This document shows, one piece after another, positions 43,858-51,865 of a stretch of DNA of 64,000 nt; position 1 is the stretch's first letter; each line of letters starts with the position of its first letter. Below the pieces are notes generated by a model that was given only the letters and a program-made list of their open reading frames with translations, was not told the DNA's origin and did no database searches. The translations under genes and the position numbers were made by a program. Source of the stretch: JBJKSO01 sp046703825. GTDB lineage: Bacteria; Chloroflexota; Dormibacteria; Aeolococcales; Bog-877. The DNA is taken from NCBI GenBank assembly GCA_046703825.1, contig JBJKSO010000087.1, forward strand, positions 1 to 64,000. The letters run 5' to 3'.

Positions 43858-44550
43858 TCAGGCGATGGTCAGCCCCAGGGTCCCCAGCCGCCCCAGCCGG
43901 CCTTCAACCGTCTGTCCGGCGCGGACCGGGTGCAGCGGCACCACTGAGCCGCACATCACCACCTCGCCGGCACGCAGGGTGAGCCCGAATTCAGATAGGG
44001 TGCGGACCACCTGGGACAGGACCCAGCCCAGCCGCCCAGTGGCGGCTTGGACGTCCGCCGCCGCAGCGACTGCCTCGCCGTTGACCAGGAGCTCGCCCTG
44101 GATCGAGTCGAGATCATGGAGGCCGAGTCCGTTGACCGGCGGGGCCAGGACGAACCCCCGGTGGTAGATGTTCCCCTCCAGGATGGCACCGACGTCGTCC
44201 AGGTCGGCGAAGTCGACCAGCTCCAGGGCTGCCCCCAGCCCGCTGACCGCCGCGCCCGGGTCCCCATCGACATCCGCGCCGAAGTGGACGGCCACCTCCA
44301 GTTCGACCCGCAGATCCCCAAGCAGGCTGCCGTCGAAGGTTGTCCCGGGCTGCAGCTGGGTCTTGCCTGTCAGAAAGCCGACCAGTGGGTGGGCCAGCTC
44401 GAGCCGGGACCGGGCCGCTGGAGCCCCGTAACCCACCTTCCAGCCGACCGCACCGGCGCCGCCCTCAACCAGCAGTTGCCGGACCGCGAGTTGACGGTCC
44501 ATCGCGGGATGGATCCGCGGGTCAAGCTCCGGATCCGAGTCTCCGCTCAT
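43858..44550 (-). CDS. 2-keto-4-pentenoate hydratase / FAH-family hydratase
   Basis: 230 residues of the fumarylacetoacetase fold, MhpD-like: GAGAVGWKVGYGAP, VELEVAVHFGADVDGD (metal-binding acidic residues), AALELVDFADLDDVGAILEG and a C-terminal GEVVMCGSVVPLHPVRAGQT. It would hydrate an enol acid in aromatic meta-cleavage or a related route. No ring-cleavage dioxygenase is in view. The start overlaps the DUF6295 gene stop (ATGA). Confidence 0.82.
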   Translation of the reverse strand: MSGDSDPELDPRIHPAMDRQLAVRQLLVEGGAGAVGWKVGYGAPAARSRLELAHPLVGFLTGKTQLQPGTTFDGSLLGDLRVELEVAVHFGADVDGDPGAAVSGLGAALELVDFADLDDVGAILEGNIYHRGFVLAPPVNGLGLHDLDSIQGELLVNGEAVAAAADVQAATGRLGWVLSQVVRTLSEFGLTLRAGEVVMCGSVVPLHPVRAGQTVEGRLGRLGTLGLTIA

Positions 44551-44822
44551 TGCGGGCCGGCCTGGAGAAGCCCGCCCGGCGCCGTGTCCAAGGTGCTGAG
44601 GATGGCAAGGGCAAGCTGCCGGGCGCTCTCGGGGGTCAACTCGACCGCCACTCGGGCCTGGGGACCACGGGAGGGGTTGAGGAAATCGAGGTTGAGCGAG
44701 TGCAGCAAAGGCGCATGGCTCGGGTGATCGAAGTAGACGGAGGCGTCGCTCAAGGGGAACCATCCTTGAGCTCCCTTGCCGGCCCCAGCCACGGTCAAAC
44801 GCTCGGTCTGGTAGGTGCACAT
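44547..44822 (-). CDS. DUF6295 family protein
   Basis: 91 residues of unknown function with the family pattern MCTYQTERLTVAGAGKGAQG, WFPLSDASVYFDHPSHAPLL and NLDFLNPSRGPQARVAVELT. It lies between a dienelactone hydrolase and a hydratase gene with tight spacing (10 nt and 4-nt overlap), suggesting a role linked to that small catabolic operon. Confidence 0.75.
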   Translation of the reverse strand: MCTYQTERLTVAGAGKGAQGWFPLSDASVYFDHPSHAPLLHSLNLDFLNPSRGPQARVAVELTPESARQLALAILSTLDTAPGGLLQAGPQ

Positions 44823-44832
44823 CTTCGGGCCC

Positions 44833-45582
44833 TCAGCTCAGATGCTTGCCGTAGAAATTCAAGATCCGCTCCCAGCCGTCGGTGGCCGCCTCCGGACGGT
44901 AGGAAGGGCGCTCCACGCTGAAGAAGGCGTGGCCGGCGCCGGGGTAAGTGTGGAATTCGAAGTCCTTGCCGGCCGCCTTGAGGGCGCGCTCCAACTCCGC
45001 GGTCTGTTCCGGCGAGGGGAATTGGTCCTCGGCGCCGAACAGCCCCAGCAGCGGGCAGCGCAGCTCGGCGGCGCGCTGCACCAGCGGCCCGACCTTGAGC
45101 GGCATTCCCGGCGGCGGCTCGCCAACCACGAAGGCTCCGTAGCAGTCAACCGCCGCGTCCACGGGCGAGCTGACGGCCACCAGGAAGGCCTGCCTGCCCC
45201 CGGAACAGTGACCTATGACGCCCACGCGCCCGTTGGAGTCCGGCTGGGCCCGCAGGTAGGTGGCAGCCCCCTCGACGTCGCCGACCAGGCGCTCATCGGG
45301 AACTCCGCCCGCCGCCCGGACGGTAGCAGCCGCATCGTCGGGGCTGGCGCCGGGGGCGTCGCGGTGGTAGAGGTTGGGCACAAGCGCGCGGTAGCCGTGG
45401 TAGGCGAAGCGGCGGGCCATCTCCTTGGTTCCGTCGTCGTAGCCGGGCAGGTGGTGAATCATCACCACTCCGGCCAGGTTGCTGCTCCCGACCGGCTCAG
45501 CCAAGTACGCCTCGATCTGGTCGCCGCCGTGCCCGCTGATGGAGATGGTCCCTGCCCGCAGTTCACCCCGCATTTCTGCCAA
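44833..45582 (-). CDS. Dienelactone hydrolase family protein
   Basis: 249-residue alpha/beta hydrolase with Cys nucleophile in GVIGHCSGGRQ, Asp in GAEDQFPS and His in GAGHAFF, the triad of dienelactone hydrolases. It would open carboxymethylenebutenolide-type lactones or related esters. The TTG at 45582 is kept because GGAGG stands 7 nt before it; the ATG three codons later is possible. Confidence 0.88.
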   Translation of the reverse strand: MAEMRGELRAGTISISGHGGDQIEAYLAEPVGSSNLAGVVMIHHLPGYDDGTKEMARRFAYHGYRALVPNLYHRDAPGASPDDAAATVRAAGGVPDERLVGDVEGAATYLRAQPDSNGRVGVIGHCSGGRQAFLVAVSSPVDAAVDCYGAFVVGEPPPGMPLKVGPLVQRAAELRCPLLGLFGAEDQFPSPEQTAELERALKAAGKDFEFHTYPGAGHAFFSVERPSYRPEAATDGWERILNFYGKHLS

Positions 45583-45666
45583 ACCGAATCCTCCCTAGGG
45601 CCGCCGAGCTGCTGGCGGCCGGCGGCTGGCCTAAATCTATCCCCTCAGCTCCCCTAGCCTCGGTCC

Positions 45667-46512
45667 TCAGGTGCCCTCCCGGCTGCCGGCGGCGCTCTCC
45701 AGCTCCTGGGTTCGGCGGTAGGCGGCCCAGACAGCGTCCGAGAGCACGGTGCGAAAGCGGCCACGGTCCATGGCCGCCAAAGCCTCGGCGGAAGTGCCTC
45801 CGGGCGAGGTCACCAGGTCGCGCAGCTGTGCCGGGTGCATTCCGGTCTGGATTGCGAACTCGACCGACCCGCGAACGGTTTCCAGGACCAGCCGTCGGGC
45901 CAGGTGGCGAGGGAATCCGAGGTGGACGCCGGCATCGACCAGCGCCTCGATGAACATGAAGCTGTAAGTAGGACCGGTGCCGCTGACCGCGGTCGCCATC
46001 GCCACCTGACGCTCCTCCTCGACCTCCAGTTCGTCGCCGAGGGCGCCTAGAACGGAGCGGACCAGCCCGCGCTGGCTGGCGGTGCAGGCCCGGGTGGCAA
46101 ACCAGACGCTGACCCCGGCACCGACTTGCGCGGGCGTGTTGGGCATCGCCCTTACCACGCTCGGGTGCGAGAGGACCCGGCAAAGAACGTTGGTCGGGAC
46201 TCCTGCCACGATGCTCAGCACGACCGCCTGCGGTTCGATGGCCGAGGCCAGCTCGGCCGCGATCCGGGGCAGCACCTGTGGTTTCACCGCCAGCACCACC
46301 AGGTCAGCCCCTTGGGCCGCCTCCAAGCTGCCCTCATAAGCTCGCACCCCGTACTGGGCCGCCAACTCGTCGCGTCGCTCCGCCCGGGGGTGGCTGCAGC
46401 GCAGCTGATCTGGGCCTACCAGCCCGTTTCGCAGCAATCCCGCCATCATGGCTTCCCCCATAGCCCCGGCGCCGAGCACGGAGATCGTGGTGACGGTGGC
46501 TGGGTCGGACAT
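45667..46512 (-). CDS. proC: Pyrroline-5-carboxylate reductase
   Basis: Last step of proline synthesis, NADPH-dependent. 281 residues with the Rossmann start VLGAGAMGEAMMAGLL, AVKPQVLPRIAAEL, RAMPNTPAQVGAGVSVW and the C-terminal signature LRDLVTSPGGTSAEALAAMD. The ATG at 46512 has AGGAG upstream. Confidence 0.94.
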   Translation of the reverse strand: MSDPATVTTISVLGAGAMGEAMMAGLLRNGLVGPDQLRCSHPRAERRDELAAQYGVRAYEGSLEAAQGADLVVLAVKPQVLPRIAAELASAIEPQAVVLSIVAGVPTNVLCRVLSHPSVVRAMPNTPAQVGAGVSVWFATRACTASQRGLVRSVLGALGDELEVEEERQVAMATAVSGTGPTYSFMFIEALVDAGVHLGFPRHLARRLVLETVRGSVEFAIQTGMHPAQLRDLVTSPGGTSAEALAAMDRGRFRTVLSDAVWAAYRRTQELESAAGSREGT

Positions 46513-46580
46513 CTGGCTCCTGGACTCCTGGGGCTTGCGCGGCGAAGGGCAACCCTGGTTCTGCATCTGGTGCGGTCAAG

Positions 46581-47534
46581 CTACCAGCCGACCCGGGCCG
46601 AGCGCGCGTCGGCCGCCGGCACGCATACGGTGAGGCAGCTCGGCCACACCTCCACCGCCAGTTCGCGCCGCTCGCCGAGAAGCCCGCCGTCAACCTCACA
46701 CGGCTGGCTTGAGTCCGCCACCACACGCAGCGATCTGGCTGCGAAGACATCTACGCCGGAGCGCGGTCCGCGCGAGAACAGGGAGGCGACGACCAGACCC
46801 CACTGGAGCGGCGTTTCGGGGGCGATCAAGGCCACGTCCAGCTGCCCGTCGTCGCCACGGGCATCCGGGATCAGAGAGGTGCCGAACTGCAGGTGGCCGA
46901 GATTGACAACGAGCACCGATCGCACCCGCGACTTGCCCCGGGCCACGCCGTCGGCCCAGAGTTCGACCGTGAACGGCTCCTCGGCAAGGTGGTGGAGGCC
47001 GGAGACGAGGTAGGCGGGCCAGCCCAGCCGTCGCTTGAGCGTCTTAGTGGCACCGGCCAACATCACGGCGTCGAAACCCATGCCGGCGGCCACGGTGAAG
47101 ACCCGATCCTCTATGCGCCCCAAGTCGATCGTCTTGCGCCTCCCACCCACGGCGGCGGCCACCACGGCCTCGATCCGGCGCGGCAGTTGCAGGTTGCGCA
47201 CCAGCAGGTTGCCGGTTCCCTGCGGGATCACCGCCAGCGCCACCCCGCTGCCGGCCAGCGCCGACGCGACGCTGGCGATCGTGCCATCGCCGCCGCAGGC
47301 GAAAACCACCTCGGCGCCGGACGCCACCGCAGCCCGGGCCTGGAGCGCTCCAGTGTCCTGGCTCGTGGTTTCCAGCCAGATCGGCGCGGGGCAGCCCGCG
47401 CGATCCAGGGCGGCTCGCAGCCGCCCCTCCAAGGTTCGAGGATGAGCGACCCGGGCAGCGTTCACCACCGCCGCCGTGCGCCACGGCCTCAACCCGCTGT
47501 CTCGCAACTCGAGCCCACACGCTGATGGTCGCAT
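46581..47534 (-). CDS. Diacylglycerol kinase family lipid kinase (YegS/DgkB-like)
   Basis: 317 residues. The nucleotide motif GGDGT is in FACGGDGTIASVASAL, followed by IPQGTGNLLVRNLQLP and a C-terminal beta-sandwich with EVDGGLLGE. It phosphorylates a lipid such as diacylglycerol or undecaprenol-type substrates; which one is unknown. The ATG at 47534 is used; the frame is open to 47555. It is divergent from the ligase gene with little space between. Confidence 0.88.
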   Translation of the reverse strand: MRPSACGLELRDSGLRPWRTAAVVNAARVAHPRTLEGRLRAALDRAGCPAPIWLETTSQDTGALQARAAVASGAEVVFACGGDGTIASVASALAGSGVALAVIPQGTGNLLVRNLQLPRRIEAVVAAAVGGRRKTIDLGRIEDRVFTVAAGMGFDAVMLAGATKTLKRRLGWPAYLVSGLHHLAEEPFTVELWADGVARGKSRVRSVLVVNLGHLQFGTSLIPDARGDDGQLDVALIAPETPLQWGLVVASLFSRGPRSGVDVFAARSLRVVADSSQPCEVDGGLLGERRELAVEVWPSCLTVCVPAADARSARVGW

Positions 47535-47566
47535 CGCAGCTCTCGCCTGCTCCACACTTGGAGGCC

Positions 47567-48637
47567 GTGAACCTGCCGATCCAACCGCCGTTGGAGCCGA
47601 TGCTGGCGAAGTCGGTCGCGGATCTTCCCGCCGGCGACGACTTCGTCTATGAACCCAAGTGGGACGGCTTCAGGGGGATGGTCTTCCGGGACGGGGACAC
47701 CGTGTCCATCGAAAGCCGCAACCAGCGACCGCTGACCCGCTACTTCCCCGAGCTTCCCGGGCCACTGCGGTCAGCCCTCCCGGAGCAGTGCGTCGTCGAC
47801 GGTGAGGTGGTGATCGCCGGAGCGGGTGGACTGGACTTCGACGGCCTGCTGCAGCGGATCCATCCCGCCGCGTCACGGATCCAGCGCCTGGCCGAGGAGA
47901 CCCCGGCCAGCTTCGTCGCCTTTGACTTGCTCGCCCTGGACCAGGACCTTCGCTCCCTTCCCTTTTTCGAGCGGCGCTCACTGCTCGAGGCCAGCCTCCG
48001 CCCCAATCCACGCGTTCGGCTGACTCCAGCCACCGACAGCCTGGAGACCGCGCGCAGATGGTTCGAGAGGTTCGAGGGAGCCGGCTTGGATGGCATCGTC
48101 GCCAAGCACAAAGCGCTCCCCTACCAGTCCGGGCAGCGCGTGATGCTGAAGATCAAGCACCAGCGAACCGCCGACTGTGTGGTGGGAGGCTTCCGCTGGC
48201 ACGCCCGCGGGCACGTGGTCGGCTCGCTGCTGCTGGGCCTCTTCGACACCGTGGGGGTGCTGCACCACGTGGGCGTGACCTCGTCGTTCACCTCGGCTGA
48301 ACGTCAGGAGCTGGTGTCGGTTCTCGAACCTTACCGGTCGCGACCGGGCCTCTCCCATCCCTGGCTGGGAGCGCCGGGCGGAGATGCGGAGGGGCGTCGC
48401 CCCGGAGCCCAGAGCCGGTGGAGCGCCGGGCGCGACCTCTCCTTCGAGCCGCTCCGCCCGGAGCTGGTCTGCGAAGTTGCCTACGACCACCTCCAGGGTG
48501 ACCGCTTCCGGCACGGCACCACCTTCAAGCGCTGGCGGCCCGACCGCCGGCCCGCCGGCTGCCGCTACGACCAACTGGAGGCGGCGGTCCCCCCGGAGCT
48601 GGCCGAGCTGTTCCCCACGATCAGCTCTCCGGACTGA
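47567..48637 (+). CDS. ATP-dependent DNA ligase (stand-alone LigD ligase domain, LigC-like)
   Basis: 356 residues. The adenylated lysine is K31 in YEPKWDGFRG (motif I); SRNQRPLTRYFPE, VVDGEVVI and DGIVAKHKALPYQSGQRVML-type KIKHQR follow as motifs III-V, then an OB domain ending RHGTTFKRWRPDR. The GTG at 47567 is preferred (8 nt after CACACT); the frame is open from 47525. With the LigD polymerase protein at 49.7 kb it likely forms a split NHEJ-type repair set. No Ku gene is in the window. Confidence 0.9.
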   Translation: MNLPIQPPLEPMLAKSVADLPAGDDFVYEPKWDGFRGMVFRDGDTVSIESRNQRPLTRYFPELPGPLRSALPEQCVVDGEVVIAGAGGLDFDGLLQRIHPAASRIQRLAEETPASFVAFDLLALDQDLRSLPFFERRSLLEASLRPNPRVRLTPATDSLETARRWFERFEGAGLDGIVAKHKALPYQSGQRVMLKIKHQRTADCVVGGFRWHARGHVVGSLLLGLFDTVGVLHHVGVTSSFTSAERQELVSVLEPYRSRPGLSHPWLGAPGGDAEGRRPGAQSRWSAGRDLSFEPLRPELVCEVAYDHLQGDRFRHGTTFKRWRPDRRPAGCRYDQLEAAVPPELAELFPTISSPD

Positions 48638-49661
48638 ACTGAGCTCTCCTGCCTGCGGTCCAGCGCAGCAGCGCCTCGGGCTCCATGGTGTTGACTATCC
48701 GGCCGGCCACCCCGGCGCGCAGGGCTCGCTCGCAGCCCAGCCTGAGCCACTCCATCTGACCCGGGGCATGCGCATCGGTGTCGATGGCGAAAAGGCAGCC
48801 ACTGCCCAGCGCACGCTGCAGCAGCGAGACGGGTGGATCGAGCCGTTCCGGCCGACTGTTGATCTCGACCGCGGTCCCGTGGCGAGCGCAGGCGTCGAAC
48901 ACCGCCTCAGGGTCGAACTCTGACTGGGGACGGCTGCGCCCCGTCAGCAGCCTGCCGGTGCAGTGGCCGAGCACGTCGGTGTTGGGGTTGCTCACCGCTC
49001 TCACCATGCGCTCGGTCATCTCCCTCCCCGGCATCCGCAGCTTGGAGTGGATGCTGGCCACCACCAGGTCCAGGCGGCTGAGCAGCCCGGGCTCTTGGTC
49101 CAGCTCGCCGTCTTCCAAGATGTCCACCTCGATCCCGGTGAGGATGCGGAAGGGCGCCAGGCTGCGGTTGAGGGCGGAGACCGCCTCCAGCTGGCGGCCA
49201 AGCCGCTCCACCGACAGCCCGCGGGCCACGGTCAGCCGGGGACTGTGATCGGTGAGGGCGATGTACTGGTGCCCCAGCCCGATCGCTGCCTCCGCCATCT
49301 CCTCGATCGGACTGCCGCCGTCAGACCAGTCGGAGTGGACGTGTAGGTCGCCCCGCAACGCCCGCCTGAGCTCACCAGCATCTCCCTGCGGCGGTGGCGC
49401 CGCCCGCCGCTCCAGTTGCGCCAGGTAATCGGGGATCCTGCCCTCGACCGCCTGCTGGATCACACCGGCGCTGACCTCGCCCACGCCCTGCAGCTCCCTG
49501 AGCCGGGAGGACTCCGCCAGGCTGCGAAGTCGCTCCGGCCCGACCTGGCGCGCAGCCTCGGCGGCGCGCCGAAAGGCGCGCACGCGGTAGGTCTCGGCTT
49601 GCTCGGCCTCGAGCAGATAGGCAATCCGGCGCAGGGCGGCGACTGGCTCCACAGCCGGCAC
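48621..49661 (-). CDS. PHP-domain phosphoesterase with PolX-type HhH N-terminus, polymerase core absent
   Basis: 346 residues. The N-terminal 90 residues resemble the 8-kDa/HhH domain of family X polymerases (LRRIAYLLEAEQAETYRVRA, LRELQGVGEVSAGVIQQAVE). The palm and fingers that should follow are missing. The C-terminal PHP domain is complete in motifs: DLHVHSDWSDGG, ALTDHSP, GIEVDIL, VASIHSK, LGHCTGR, VEINSRPERLD and IDTDAH. A metal-dependent 3'-exonuclease or phosphatase activity is expected from bacterial PolX PHP domains. The GTG at 49661 has GGAGG 8 nt upstream. It lies antisense between the ligase and polymerase genes, overlapping the ligase 3' end by 17 nt. Confidence 0.82.
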   Translation of the reverse strand: MPAVEPVAALRRIAYLLEAEQAETYRVRAFRRAAEAARQVGPERLRSLAESSRLRELQGVGEVSAGVIQQAVEGRIPDYLAQLERRAAPPPQGDAGELRRALRGDLHVHSDWSDGGSPIEEMAEAAIGLGHQYIALTDHSPRLTVARGLSVERLGRQLEAVSALNRSLAPFRILTGIEVDILEDGELDQEPGLLSRLDLVVASIHSKLRMPGREMTERMVRAVSNPNTDVLGHCTGRLLTGRSRPQSEFDPEAVFDACARHGTAVEINSRPERLDPPVSLLQRALGSGCLFAIDTDAHAPGQMEWLRLGCERALRAGVAGRIVNTMEPEALLRWTAGRRAQFSPES

Positions 49662-49732
49662 CCTGCCGACCTCCGCCAGCGCTGTCAAGCCGCACGCTTG
49701 GCGGGCCCCGCCAACCCTGAGAACATCGCAGG

Positions 49733-50749
49733 GTGAGCCCCGCAGAGCCAGCGGCGGAGCTGGAGGTCGACGGTCGACCACTGCTGATCACCCACCCGAG
49801 CAAGGTCTTCTTCAGCGCCAGGCGAGAGACCAAACTGGACCTGGTCAACTACTACCTAGCCGTGGGCGAAGGGGCACTGCGGGGCGTGTACCAGCGGCCA
49901 ACCGTGCTGAAGCGCTACCCAAACGGCGCCGAGGGCGACTTCTTCTACCAAAAGCGGGTCCCGGACTCGCACCCGGACTGGCTCCGCACCGTGACCGTCC
50001 AGTTCCCGAGTGGGAGAAGCGCCGCCGAACTCTGCCCCCAGGACGTCGCCCACATCGTTTGGGCGGTCAACCTCGGCTGCATGGAGCTCCACCCCTGGCC
50101 GGTTCGGGAGCATGACCTCGACCACCCCGACGAGCTGCGAGTCGACCTGGATCCCCAACCCGGTCTCAGCTTCGGCTCGGTGAGGGAGGTCGCTCTCATG
50201 ACCCGACAGCTGCTGGACCAGCTCGGGCTGGTGGGCTTCCCCAAGACCTCCGGCTCCCGGGGAATCCACGTCAACGTGCCCATCCACCCGCGCTGGACGT
50301 TCGACCAGGTCCGCCAAGCCGCACTGGCGCTGGCCAGGGAGCTGGAGCGGCGCCGGCCCGAGCTGGTCACCTCCGCCTGGTGGAAGGAGCAGCGCGGCGA
50401 GAAGGTCTTCGTGGACTACAACCAGAATGCCCGTGATCGCACCGTCGCCTCGGCCTACTCGGTGCGACCCAGCCCGATCGCCATGGTGTCGTGTCCGCTC
50501 ACCTGGGACGAGGTTCCCGACGTCGAGCCGCAGGACCTGACCATGGCCACCGTTCCCGAGCGCCTAGCCAGACTGGGTGACCCGGCCCAGGACCTCGGTC
50601 GCGAGCCCCATGGACTCGAAGCCTTGATGGAGATGGTGGAGCGCGATCGCAGCTCGGGGCTCTCGGACGGGGCCTGGCCGCCCCACTTCCCCAAGGGCAG
50701 CGACGAACCCACTCGGGCGGCGCCGAGCCGGCGGCGCAACCGCTCCTGA
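49733..50749 (+). CDS. LigD-type primase-polymerase (PolDom)
   Basis: 338-residue archaeo-eukaryotic primase-like polymerase used in non-homologous end joining. Motifs: ELRVDLDPQPGLSFGSVR (catalytic Asp pair), TSGSRGIHVNVPI (motif II) and KVFVDYNQNARDRTVASAYS with the third carboxylate. The N-terminus has LLITHPSKVFFSARRETKLD and GDFFYQKRVPDSHPDW. The GTG start has no clear ribosome-binding site. It lacks the ligase and phosphoesterase domains of full LigD; the ligase is encoded 1.1 kb upstream. Confidence 0.92.
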   Translation: MSPAEPAAELEVDGRPLLITHPSKVFFSARRETKLDLVNYYLAVGEGALRGVYQRPTVLKRYPNGAEGDFFYQKRVPDSHPDWLRTVTVQFPSGRSAAELCPQDVAHIVWAVNLGCMELHPWPVREHDLDHPDELRVDLDPQPGLSFGSVREVALMTRQLLDQLGLVGFPKTSGSRGIHVNVPIHPRWTFDQVRQAALALARELERRRPELVTSAWWKEQRGEKVFVDYNQNARDRTVASAYSVRPSPIAMVSCPLTWDEVPDVEPQDLTMATVPERLARLGDPAQDLGREPHGLEALMEMVERDRSSGLSDGAWPPHFPKGSDEPTRAAPSRRRNRS

Positions 50750-50822
50750 GGCCAGCTTGTTGCGCCAAGTCGCCACCCGCCAAAATGCAATGTGGTTCTG
50801 ATCGCTCTCTAGGAGGCACGGC

Positions 50823-51446
50823 GTGGCAGAAATAGCCGATAGGCTCGGTGTCGGCGCAGGCCTAGCTCCGAGCGCTGGCACCCCAACCGCTCGGCCCCGG
50901 GTCAGCATCGTGCCCCTGGCCGGGCTGCCGCTCGTGGGCGCGGTCCTGGTCTTCCTCGTGGTCGCCATCGCCGGCAACTGGCTTTGGGCGCTGGACTTCC
51001 TACATGTGGCCGGCGGCGGACTCTGGACCGCGATCGACCTCTTCGTCGGCCTGGTGGTCGGCCCCATCCTGGGCAGCCTGGCACCGGCGGCCCGCGCCGA
51101 GTTCTCGAGCCGCTTCATGCCCAAGATGGTCCTGATCATGCCCACCCTGGTGGTCGTCACCCTGGCCTCCGGCCTCCAGTTGGCACGGCACCTAGGAAAC
51201 CTGGGAGTGCCCTACCCCGGGCACATGTGGCTCACCGCCTCCTTCATCGTGGTCGCGGTGATGGCAGTGGTTGCCCTGGGCTGGCTCGAGCCCGCCAACC
51301 TCGCCGTCCTGTTTGAGATGAGAAAGCCCCACCCCGACGGCCAGCTGATCGGACGCTTGATGCGACGCTTCGTCTACGCGGCCGCCATCACCGGGGTGAT
51401 GCAGGTGGCCACCCTCATCATCATGACCCGGCTGGCCACCTGGTGA
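50823..51446 (+). CDS. Integral membrane protein, unknown function
   Basis: 207 residues with five hydrophobic segments: LVGAVLVFLVVAIAGNWLWA, a segment with LHVAGGGLWTAIDLFVGLVV, LIMPTLVVVTLASGLQLA, WLTASFIVVAVMAVVALGWL and VYAAAITGVMQVATLIIM. The LHVAGGGLWT...GPILG pattern recalls DUF2269/CopD-like membrane proteins but is not decisive. AGGAGG precedes the GTG. It overlaps the next gene by 4 nt. Confidence 0.7.
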   Translation: MAEIADRLGVGAGLAPSAGTPTARPRVSIVPLAGLPLVGAVLVFLVVAIAGNWLWALDFLHVAGGGLWTAIDLFVGLVVGPILGSLAPAARAEFSSRFMPKMVLIMPTLVVVTLASGLQLARHLGNLGVPYPGHMWLTASFIVVAVMAVVALGWLEPANLAVLFEMRKPHPDGQLIGRLMRRFVYAAAITGVMQVATLIIMTRLATW

Positions 51447-51865
51447 GCACGCCGAAGGGCACGGGGCGGCAGCTCCCGCCGGTTGCCCAGCTGGCGGTAA
51501 CCTCGATGGGCTTGGTGCTGGTGGCCGGGGTCTACCTAGCCGCCTACCTCCCGCAGCAGGCGCCGCTGGCGCCGGCGGTCGTCCTGGTGGTGCTGGCGCT
51601 GTTGGCCGCCGGGGCGGCCAGCCTCATGCTCGCCCGCGTTCCCGACTTCGCCTGGGCACGCTTCCGGCAGGTCGGGGGCTGGGCGCTGGTGGCGTACTTC
51701 TTGATCGCAGGGCTGCTGGAGTACGTGTTCGTTGCCGACGGCACCACCGGCCCGCTGCTGGCTCTGTTCACGGCGGCGCTGGCGCTGTTCGCCATCTCAG
51801 TTCCACTGCTCCTGGGTTTCTCGGTGGCTCGATTCCAGTCGGCCGAACCTCCGGAGCGCGGGTGA
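51443..51865 (+). CDS. Small integral membrane protein, unknown function
   Basis: 140 residues with four hydrophobic segments (LAVTSMGLVLVAGVYLAAYL, APAVVLVVLALLAAGAASLM, WALVAYFLIAGLLEYVFV, LLALFTAALALFAISVPLLL). No family recognised. Four-nt overlaps at both ends place it in an operon with the preceding membrane protein and the dipeptidase. Confidence 0.7.
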   Translation: MSTPKGTGRQLPPVAQLAVTSMGLVLVAGVYLAAYLPQQAPLAPAVVLVVLALLAAGAASLMLARVPDFAWARFRQVGGWALVAYFLIAGLLEYVFVADGTTGPLLALFTAALALFAISVPLLLGFSVARFQSAEPPERG

